This document shows positions 1 to 8,700 of a stretch of 11,716 bases of DNA, piece after piece (position 1 is the stretch's first letter; each line of letters starts with the position of its first letter). Source of the stretch: Saccoglossus kowalevskii (Eukaryota > Hemichordata > Enteropneusta > Harrimaniidae); NCBI RefSeq assembly GCF_000003605.2, contig NW_003134370.1:63546-75261 (forward strand), written 5' to 3'. The notes beneath the pieces were generated by a model. It did not search any database. It saw nothing but the letters and a program-made list of their open reading frames with translations, and was not told where the DNA came from. A program made the translations under genes and the position numbers.

Positions 1-474
1 TGGTAATAACAACATTGACGGCTAAATGCTCCAACATATTTTATGTTTTGAACAGCTATGCTATTATATTTTTCAACCAAATAGATACATAGATTTTTTT
101 AAAAACAAAGTTGCCTTCATAGAGCCATGTGAATATTACTTATATAAAAATAAAGTTTGATAAAATTACAAACGTCTGCATTTTTTACGTCTTATACTAG
201 TTTGATTTATGCAATACCCAGGTAGATGTATGAATACAAATTACAGGCACAAACGTATAATCATGCAATATAGGGTTTAAACTTGTGACCATAATTAATA
301 TTTGTTTGGCTGTAGGTCTTGCGTGTGGGAGGGGTACACTTATTAATAACCTTATTTATGATCCTGTCAAACCGGTTCAAATTACTTATCTCTAATTGGT
401 GTTGTTACACTTTTCAGTCGTCGCGTCTGTGACGACATTGTTTCTTTCAGATCTTGCAAAATCTAATTAGGCAT
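1..474. other. Unassigned AT-rich sequence left of the pol relic
   Basis: No open frame, RNA gene or repeat that I can support lies here. It may hold the continuation of the decayed retroelement toward its integrase and LTR, but no recognisable motif remains. Confidence 0.4.
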
Positions 475-1034
475 CTAGAGAACCGTAACTTTATGACCTT
501 GGCAATAATCATGAATCTTTCTAATTCATGGTTCATTTTAACAATAGATACTATATATTCATGTGTAGGTTATTTTTCGCTTTGCAGCAAGATACAAATT
601 CCTTGACTTTATCACTTTCATAGTTCTGGCATAGAGCAGCTCCCAATTCCATAATACTTGTATCAGTGTACATTTCAAAAGGTTTTGTTTTATCCTCTAA
701 AACTGAAGGTAAACACAATTAGTCTGCAAACAATTAAAATGCCTGTTCATAATGTGTAAGTTTTGAATGTTTAATCTTTCGCATTTTCATTGGTTGACCT
801 GTGTATCCTTGGACAAATTCGAAAAATCCAGTTAATATATGTTAATTGTTAATGGCCAGTCTTTCAGAATTGTAAATCTTTGCTGGATCGTCTTTTAAAG
901 AAACAATATATCCTGAATATTTTACACAATCACTGAATAATTGTCATTTTGATATGTTTAATCTTAAGGTTGACTTCTCTGAAACATTCAGAAATATTCT
1001 CCAAGTCTTCCACATTTTCGAGAATACAATCATA
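475..1034 (-). mobile_element. Decayed Ty3/Gypsy-type pol fragment (reverse transcriptase to RNase H)
   Basis: Successive minus-strand fragments align in order with Gypsy pol, with stops and frame changes between them. At 1034-930 the reading VEDLENISECFREVNLKIK matches the RT segment after the catalytic motif. At 935-842, VKYSGYIVSLKDDPAKIY matches the RT thumb/connection with its LGHxVS-type motif. At 709-551, KPFEMYTDTSIMELGAALCQ matches the start of RNase H (TDAS...GxGAVLxQ). At 540-475, NHELERFMIIAKVIKLRF matches the following helix. The fragment is at least doubly broken (stops at 930-932, 842-844 and others) and clearly inactive. No LTRs were found, and sequence to about 1180 may belong to it too. 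Its class and order are clear; the clade is not. Confidence 0.75.
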
Positions 1035-1241
1035 TATGCTTGTTAATTATAAAGTTTTCTTTTCCTTTTCTATAACTTTTTTAGTCTAAATCAGCTGATA
1101 TATTTTTACAGAAATTGCCAGGCCAAATAAACGTGGTCCTTTCAATCTGCTTTTCAAATAGAAAATAGAAAACAACTCCACAATTACTAATAACTTCATT
1201 CCTTCGTCTTGTACATCGCATTTCTTGTAACGGGGAATTTG

Positions 1242-1411
1242 TTATACGAAAATTATAATACTGAAATATAAAATTGAATAAACACTGCAGTATAAACTAG
1301 TGGGAGAGGGGTATACGTGCGGTATTATAATATTAACATTCTTATCATCAAGTATGTAAACCCTGCCATCTGTATCTTTGTAATCAAGTGCCACAAGTGT
1401 CGTTACTTCGC
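1242..1411 (-). CDS. Unassigned candidate exon following a strong acceptor
   Basis: After acceptor GATCATTTCAG on the minus strand, the frame entering with two bases stays open to TAA at 1242-1244. It reads EVTTLVALDYKDTDGRVYIL, then DDKNVNIIIPHVYPSP. The first part is acidic and D-rich and looks more like protein than random AT-rich sequence. There is a slight likeness to the beginning of a cadherin repeat, not enough to call. Its entry phase does not match the donor at 1835, so the two candidates do not simply join. Confidence 0.25.
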
Positions 1412-1834
1412 CTGAAATGATCAGAGAGATGTCATGGATTATACATTAGTTTTTTTATTGTTTTATAACTGAGATAAGTACACCCTGCTTTTGTATTTTG
1501 ATAGTCATGTCAACGCACCATTTTGAGAAGTTGCGCCCTCTGACGATGAACATCTTCCTTAACATCTTTGTACAGACATATCATAAACATATATACTAGA
1601 GATTCAGGGGCGGATTAGATAATTATAATATACATATTTATGTTAAAGTGAGTGTCGAATCTTTATTCGTAGCGGAAGTCGAAGATCAACAACACTCCAA
1701 CTTGTTCAAACACGATTTGACTAAGACAGAGAGATAATGGGACAGACAAACAATCCGCCGTCTAGTAATGTCATCATTAAGGAAGTGACGTTTTTGGGAA
1801 GCCCACATCATTTAAAACCGTAACAATTACTCAC

Positions 1835-1984
1835 CGGATCAGCGAGACATATAGCTCCATATTCAACATAGACATAATTGAATGTCGATATGAATATCTG
1901 TCTTCTCTGTCGAGCGGTTTTGCTGTTGTAACTATTCCCTATAATATCGAACTCGAAACGACATCTAACTTGATTCTTGTGCAT
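1835..1984 (-). CDS. Unassigned candidate exon with RQRR site
   Basis: An open minus-strand frame runs from ATG at 1984 (TGA directly before it) to a perfect donor GTGAGT at 1829-1834. It could also enter at an acceptor CACAAG, giving exactly 47 codons from 1975. It reads NQVRCRFEFDIIG, then TARQRRQIFI and YVYVEYGAICLADP. The composition is protein-like for such an AT-rich region, and RQRR fits a furin-type processing motif. I recognise no family. It could be the first coding exon of a small gene, an internal exon of gene B, or chance. Confidence 0.35.
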
Positions 1985-2799
1985 TCAAGATGAAAGTAGA
2001 ATTATACAGGGAAAGAAAACCAAACCAGAAAACTCTGATTCCCCCCAAAAAATATCATCGCAGAAAAATCTTTTCTAGAAATGTGCGAAGGCAAAAAGCA
2101 TTTCTCAGTGGGAACTTTTCACAAAAGAAAGAAAAGAAAAAGAAAATGGACATTTAACCAAAATATTGCACGTAAAAAATAGCGATTATTTGACCAGGAA
2201 AATAGTACGCTGCACTGTTTTGTCTGTCGATTGTGTTTAATGCTGGTGAATTGGTAGACGTTGTATAGTTTTACTGAAGTCTGAATTTCAAGAAATAAAA
2301 AGTCATTTTCAAAAAGAAAAAATAGCATTTTCTCGGAAAAGTGTAATGTTCAAAATCTGTGATAATTTTTTAATTTTGAAAAAGCATTCCAATATTTATC
2401 TTCCAATTATCCGGGGATACATTTGCTATACTGAGAACAACGTCCAACGAATTTGTCAGATATTGTCAGCTAGAAAAGGTAATTCATGTAATGGAGATTT
2501 GTCGTGTGCAGTTTACAGAGCACACATTATCGAATACAGGGTGAAATTTTACAAAGTTTTATAGTAGATACTTGAGCAATGATAGCTGTTTTTGATTCGC
2601 ATTTGAGCGGATTTGTATATATTGTTTTTGACGAAGTGAAGGAAAAAATGAAAAATGAATTATTTAATATTTAATGGATTTAATGGAAAGTGTTGGTCGA
2701 AGTTACGAACTCGTTGACCCAAACATGGTCGGGACTTTGTGGTTTCCCGGTGCCTTGTCATGATTAAATTAAATTTCCACTACAACATATCCAACATAC
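1985..2799. other. Non-coding stretch left of gene B exon
   Basis: The next gene B exon should start in phase 0 with a G-x-I type cadherin strand, but none was found here. Frames at 1990-2157 (plus, Lys/Arg-rich low complexity), 2119-2328 (minus) and 2346-2564 (plus) have composition typical of chance in AT-rich DNA. Confidence 0.45.
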
Positions 2800-3105
2800 C
2801 GTATTTGAATTAATTGTGAAGTCGGTAACGTTGGACTCTACAAATGCATATTGAATATTGTAAGACTCGTATGCATCTGTTGCAGCATTCGCTACATATG
2901 TTCCACCTGCCTGGTTCTCAGAGACATTTTCGTACACATATTTTCGATTGTAGTTTTTAGTATTTTCCATAAGTTTCATTTTAATTTTCGCTTTGTTGCT
3001 TCCTCTATGTCAATCGCCATCAAATACATAGACATAGACATCAACATCCACAACATCGTTAATTACAGTACCCTCAGCCTCAAGCATTTCACTGATAACA
3101 GGTTT
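2800..3105 (-). pseudogene. Second cadherin-repeat exon with in-frame TGA (gene B, partial)
   Basis: On the minus strand, acceptor ATATACACAG leads into 102 codons in one frame, ending in phase 0 at donor GTATGT (2794-2799). The first part reads VDVYVYVFDGD, the end of a cadherin repeat, then a stop (TGA 3010-3012), then HRGSNKAKIKMKL as the last strand. A new repeat follows: KYVYENVSENQAGGTYVA, ATDA, YNIQYAFVES and TDFTINSNT. The V-S-E-N-x-x-G-G-T, A-T-D and D-F-x-I-N-S-x-T motifs make the family call firm. The single stop and the lack of recognisable following exons suggest a decaying copy. Alternatively the true exon starts after the TGA, for instance at the AG just past it. It lies 3' of the gene A DED exon and so is not part of that ectodomain. 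Confidence 0.65.
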
Positions 3106-3173
3106 CTGTGTATATTATGGCAAACAAAAATTAAGAACAAATTTCGCTTGTTCCTGTGGTGACATCTTGATAC

Positions 3174-3518
3174 AAGCCAATATTTAGGTATTGAAATACA
3201 TACACACTGGTACTAGTGTCGACAATTGACGTTAGGGTTTCTAACTGATTCTAGTTGGTATTTTGGGGAATGGCGAGTGTCAAGTATTATTTCGTAGGTG
3301 CCCTTATTGATCGCATGTCGGAAATAAGGTTCCCGGATACGTGAGGTTTGACATGAAGCCAATATTTAGGTATTGAAATACATACACACTGGTACTAGTG
3401 TTGAAAATTGACGTTAGGGTTTATTACTGATTCTGGTGGGTATTTTGTGGGAGGGCGAGTGTCAAGTATTATTTCGTATGTGTCCTTATTAAGGTTCCCG
3501 GATACATGAAGATTGACT
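3174..3518. repeat. Tandem duplication, two copies of about 182 and 163 bp
   Basis: Copy 1 (3174-3355) and copy 2 (3356-3518) start with the same bases (AAGCCAATATTTAGGTATTG) and stay alike to the end, with scattered substitutions. Copy 2 lacks about 17 bp (GATCGCATGTCGGAA region of copy 1, around 3310-3326). Each contains the near-palindrome ACACTGGTACTAGTGT. On the minus strand, copy 2 has a 49-codon open frame (3398-3544). The 17-bp difference breaks that frame in copy 1, and most differences would change amino acids, so a coding role is not supported. Confidence 0.85.
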
Positions 3519-5299
3519 TTCACCGGGATTTGCGATAAAGAATCTCACTCTTCCTACTAGGAACGTTTATGTTTGGTCAGCACCTTCTCATAAAATGTGG
3601 AAGCATACATGTTGGTTTTACAGTAGTAGGATGCTTTAGTTTTGTACATACAACATGTGTTCAATAATCTAGGCTTCCTTTCAAGCATTCGTCGTATTAG
3701 GTATGATCTTTAGGTTTGCTCTTATCTTAACCTAAGAATGTGGAGAGGTTTGTTAGTTATTGTTTTTTATGTCATTAGAAGGAAAATATGGTATTCTGTA
3801 ATCAATTTTCTTCAGATTTGCTGTATATGGTTAATCATGGAGTTGTCGAGTAAGTATGTGTTACTCGTGTGTGTTATGCCTAAATTGCTGCAATGACTAG
3901 ACCAATAGTCCAGTCCAACTCAAAAATCATTACACGTCGGATTAACGCCCTAAACTTGGGTCTACATAAAATTACCTTGCTGAATAAAAAAATGGTTACA
4001 GTCAAATTAGGAAACTTTAACTCGCTTGTCAGATAACACTCACATATAGGGATATCAGGTTTGACACATTAGTTCATTACAGATAGTCATGCTTTATTCA
4101 TCCAAAAGCTGAGGTAACGCCTTGCTGTCACCTTGTCCGAATCCCCTCTTACAAAATCCTTTCAAATCTACAATCAAACTTTAAGGCATGGCAGAGTAAA
4201 CGTGCTATTAGTCAATTGCTGCAGCCGGTGGCACGATCACGTGTTTACATGGATGTGTCTCATGGTTAAAGCATTGCAAGGTTGCCACTATTGAATATAA
4301 TTAGTAAAAAATCTATTTCCTGTAATATATGTTCATAGTGTATACTTTAAGCATGCAAGTTGTTGATCTTAAATAATAATTCAACGTCGTGTGAATCAAA
4401 TGTGCGTACGCGATGACACTATGGTCGGACACTATGTGTCGTCAAAGAATGCGATGTCACCGCACAGACATGTGTAATAAGACGCCTTGCCCACCGATTC
4501 TGGCTAAAATAGCGCTCCGACGCTTTTTCACATTAGTGTTTACACAGAAAACTTGATACTGTTTTAAGTTACTTTTTAATCACATATATCAGTAAAATTG
4601 TGTTCAGCAATTAACATATCAATCTCATGCATAATTACTAATTCGCAAAAGCAGAAAATGACACATAATAAACCTGATAATTTCTTTTAATGTCGAAAAT
4701 TTCCCGCGTAAATTTCAGGTTATTAACTAGCTTGAATAAAACGTTATTGAACGCAATGAAATAATAGTTAGGTAGTTTTAAACTATATATTTCACTATTT
4801 ATAGTACATTTTCAAATCGAACAACTGTTCTCCTATGAGCTGGGAAATGGGTTGTCAAAATTGAATGCGCCCTAACCAATAGATCCACTTAAACGCACCA
4901 TTATTGCGATTACATAAAATGGAAGCAGAATTAAGTAAATATTGCGTATATAATTATTATATATTAAACTATTTTTTCTCAACATCATAATACAATCGTT
5001 AACACAATTTTGCACATTTCTTATAATATATAGGACGCAACATTTGACTTATATTTTTTCTGAAGTTGGTAAACGACTACGCTACCAATACCCTTTTAAA
5101 AGCTCCTCCCAGAAAATAGTACTTCTAGTTCATTTGAATTATTCAATGTCTTTAAAAATATGAATTATTCAATGTCTTCATAAATTAAACTATTTTGATT
5201 GTATAATAATAATGACATCATCACGTGATATCCTCATCAATATCTATTGATAATATCGTTTACACAATGACAAATGTAAATGAGGACACAGGGTTTGAT
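3519..5299. other. Non-coding stretch between gene A and gene B
   Basis: This is mostly AT-rich sequence with many stops on both strands. Two things stand out: a CpG-containing patch with a small Cys-rich open frame at 4413-4556 on the plus strand, and the short repeat at 5135. No promoter or RNA gene can be supported from sequence alone. Confidence 0.5.
5135..5178. repeat. Short direct repeat, 18 bp, 26-bp period
   Basis: TGAATTATTCAATGTCTT occurs at 5135-5152 and again at 5161-5178, separated by 8 bases. It is a local replication-slippage type duplication with no known role. Confidence 0.9.
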
Positions 5300-5305
5300 T
5301 TTATT
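5300..5305 (-). terminator. Possible poly(A) signal for gene A
   Basis: The hexamer AATAAA occurs on the minus strand about 225 nt past the TAA at 5530. It would suit a short 3' UTR if exon A9 is terminal. In DNA this AT-rich the hexamer is common by chance, so support is weak. Confidence 0.25.
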
Positions 5306-5529
5306 TTTGATAAATTATTCATTTTTACACGCAATAATAATAATAAAATAATATTGGGAAATATTGGACAAAATAAAAATGGCATAATTATATCTTGGAA
5401 TCCCAATAGCATATTGGCTGTAATAGCGAGGTTTTACCAATCACTGTGAACAGAATGAAAGAAAAAAAGTGAAGAAAACGAGTGAAAATCATTGTCAAAT
5501 CTACCATGGTATTTGAGCTTACAAATTAC

Positions 5530-5750
5530 TTACTCAATTTGTTTTTGTATCCACATAGATGGTATATTATCTGCAAGATCATTTCTGCCAGCAGAACACA
5601 ATATATCTTGTAATTTAGTAAAATCGTCGCGTTGCGGTTTGATGTAACCCATTTCCCTCAATTTTACAATAAAATTGTGTACTTCCAAAATGTCAGTATT
5701 CTCTTTAGGAAAAAATGTTAGACTTGCAGTCTTCATTTTTGCAAATTCAC
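5530..5750 (-). CDS. Gene A exon A9: remainder of the death effector domain, probable C-terminus
   Basis: The exon follows acceptor TTTTATAG, and its first two bases complete an Arg codon. Its 71 codons begin EFAKMKTASLTFFP and run through DILEVHNFIVKLREMGYI, then LQDILCSAGRNDLADNI, ending MWIQKQIE before TAA (5530-5532). This is the DED order. Helix 2 is E-F-x-x-M-K, and F-P marks the turn to helix 3. V-x-x-F-x-x-x-L-x-x-x-G-x-I forms helices 3-4, and L-x-x-I-L-x-x-x-G-R-N-D-L forms helices 5-6. The RxDL motif and the matching helix-2 Glu keep the family charge triad. A perfect donor GTAAGT (5528-5533) overlaps the stop, so the exon may instead end at 5534 and splice onward. The domain is complete either way. 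Confidence 0.82.
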
Positions 5751-8700
5751 CTATAAAAGATTACATAATAACAGCAGAGAGATTTTCTGTCATTCGCAAA
5801 ATCAAAAACGGTCAAATTTGGATTACAAAATAACATTTGCTTGACTTATTAAATATGAACTATGTGAAAAAGAATACAATTTCAAGAAAAAATTATGTTA
5901 AAAAATATGGTTCACAATTAATTTGCATGCAAAAAGTCGGATTTGTTTTTACGTTTTCAAGAATATATAGTACCTAGGAGAGTGTCAACACACACACAAT
6001 ATTCAATTCAAGAGCTGAAAAAATATTCGTAAAATAATATGCAAAGATATGTGCGTAATTTATCAACTAAAAACATCAAACTGTTCAGAAATGTTTTGAG
6101 TACTTACGTGCAGTGATCTCTTTACTTAAATCAACCGCAAATTTATAAAAAGGGTCGCCTGAAAAATAAATATCTCGTGATAAATATATCGCAATTAAAG
6201 TATCTGTTTTGCACTGGTTACTTGAATAGTAATACTATTTCATTTAGTAAATATTATGTTTGAAAAAAATACTTAATGAGATACCTAAACATATGAACGA
6301 TAGTAAAAGAGTTACAAGCCATATTGGCACAGATTCCTAATAAACACATACTCAATTCTAATTGAATGTATTTGTCACCAGAACGTATAGGATGAGCGTA
6401 AATTTTGTAAATTCAGACGTAAAATATTGATAGAGATGATTACAAACAAAATATTAGGAATTAAAACGGATGCAATTGGTTAAATATTTCATTAGCTTAC
6501 CACTTTTGCCCTCTGTTGCACTTCTTTTTCTGTGTCGCAACTAGAAATAAAACAAATCATACAATATTCATTACAACAGTCAAATCATGTGCATCCCGGG
6601 AATGTTCAATGGTGTAGAAATCGTTTGGCTCCGATATGACGTTACTCTAACCTTAGCTGTAACTATCTGTTTTAAAAAATGAGCTTCACAATGCCTATCT
6701 AATGTATAAGAGAGATAGCGAAATCCCGATGAAGAACTAGTTATTATGTGTGTAGTTTTGGAGCAATAGAAGAGTATTTACTTTATATCCCTCTTTTTCT
6801 TGACATCTTAGTCTGTAATATAAAAAATGTTCATTTTTATGAGAAACATTATGTAATACATGTGTATATCATAGCATTGACGACTACGTAGTACTACCAA
6901 AATGAAGCAGTTTGAGCATTTACCAAAACTCATGTCTGAATACCATAACGTGAACTTCTGAAACAAACACCCCTGGTATCAGATGATTAATACTTACCTA
7001 CAGAAATAATAGACTGCAATCGCAGCAACAATACATATTAACAGCATTATAACTGTTGCTAATATTTTACAGTTACCTGAAAAAGAACAAAAAAGGTGTG
7101 AGTGGTTTCAGTGTTTGAGAAAAGTGATATATCTGGTAATAATTGTAGCGAAAACATTATTATGTTTAAATATATTGTTAAATCACTCTCTACAAGTTAT
7201 ACTTTGAAACATTAATGTTTATAGTTTAGTTGCTAGATCAAAAATATGCAAATATACATAATTGATGTGGAACCTATCGTAACTATCAATGTGTAGTACA
7301 ATCTACGTCATACTTGAGACGACAGTTTCGTGGTTCTCCAATATAAATTCACACAAGCGAGTAACACTTGTCGATGATGCAAAGTTACATTTACAACGTG
7401 TCTTGTACTTGAAAAAATTCAATCTGCAAACCCGTATTATTGCGTGATGTCGTGATGTCTATCAATGTATTTGACTGTATCCATTGTGTTGCAGTGTGTT
7501 TATGTCTTTGCCAATAGGAATCTGAATAATTTCTATATAATTTTATATATAATAATTTCTATATTTACATAAGTAAATATGTAAAACACAAACTTAGTTA
7601 TAGTTTGCCCGTTTTGTTGATAGAAAGGAATCAATTTGAAGGCTTATTTGAAGAGGCAACATTGTGTAATTCAGCATCAATTATGCCTTTAATTACATCT
7701 CTTTTATTGTTAACTTTCCAAGCGTATATTCTATATTGTGTGCAATAGGTTGAAAATACTATTATGTATAACACGATATTGATTAAAAGAAGGGCAAGAT
7801 AGTTTATTTGAGTCTAGAGGCAGTCTTGTGGTTTCGCTATAACTGGCATCTTTTTTTCATTTAAAGAGGAACTGAGTAAAATCAACAATGACTAGCTGTC
7901 ACACAGTTACTTTTTTGAACAACTCAGAGCACTGTTTTCATATAGCTACACGTCGTACAGGAGGAAAAACAGTTGCCGCATTTACTATATCATATCAAAT
8001 TTTAAAGTTATGTACTACAGAAAATAAGAGTATTAGCGATACTGTTAATAATACAACATCCATAAAAATACTTTATATCTACCGTACTAGCATGTAAATA
8101 TGGAATACCTCAAATATGAGCAAATACATAGGAAATATACTGCTCCACTGACAGCCACAAACTAGTCATGAGAGACTGCAGACACTTGTACATTTAATTA
8201 CAATAAAAGACAACATGCAATTGTGTTAAAGAGGTCAGATGTGAGCAAACTCTGTTGGAGAGAAGAATTCACTGAATTCATTCCACTTTGTATGAGACCT
8301 TCACAACTAATTATAAAAACATAGGCCATTACAAAGGATAAATACACTACAAAGACCCACATGCAAATATGAACACAATTATACTACTGGAAGTTCGAAA
8401 TAAACCATTCATAAAAAACACAAGCCATTGCAAAATATGTCTGAGTAGACAAAAGTAACACACATTTTCAAATAGGAAGTGCCACCTAACTTTGTATACT
8501 ATTTTAAATGTTTTACCCACGGTAACTGTGGACATCGACATCTTGTAAACAAAGATAGACATTTGCAGGAAATTGTCTAAAAGAACAATTTAAGAACAGT
8601 AAAATAACTACCATCAGATAGACAAATTGATGATTTAAATGTACAAAGTAATTAGTACACTGAATATAAATATTTTCATTTCTCATTTAATGCACTCTTT

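Noticed and set aside
1990-2157. Plus-strand Lys/Arg-rich open frame
   Set aside because: The end is driven by an AAAG-type low-complexity run, and the frame overlaps the candidate minus exon edge. It has no homologue that I recognise.
2119-2328. Minus-strand Phe/Leu-rich open frame
   Set aside because: The hydrophobicity comes from reading the complement of the purine-rich tract. It is not a credible membrane protein.
2346-2564. Plus-strand open frame of 72 codons
   Set aside because: No recognisable motif or splice context was found, and its length is within chance expectation given the many frames examined.
2764-2799. Extension of the cadherin exon past 2800
   Set aside because: The bases just after 2800 are a good donor (GTATGT), and the reading beyond it loses the cadherin pattern at once.
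3398-3544. Minus-strand 49-codon frame in the second copy of the tandem duplication
   Set aside because: The first copy has the frame broken by the 17-bp difference, and most substitutions between copies change amino acids, so there is no sign of coding constraint.
5225-5449. Plus-strand open frame of 74 codons opposite the gene A 3' region
   Set aside because: The composition is Asn/Ile/Phe-rich, as expected by chance in AT-rich DNA. It has no family motif and lies in the probable 3' UTR of gene A on the other strand.
7888-8097. Plus-strand open frame with a T-G-G-K-T string, considered as a nucleotide-binding motif
   Set aside because: It lacks the surrounding P-loop pattern (GxxxxGKT) and any following motif, and it lies inside the gene A intron.
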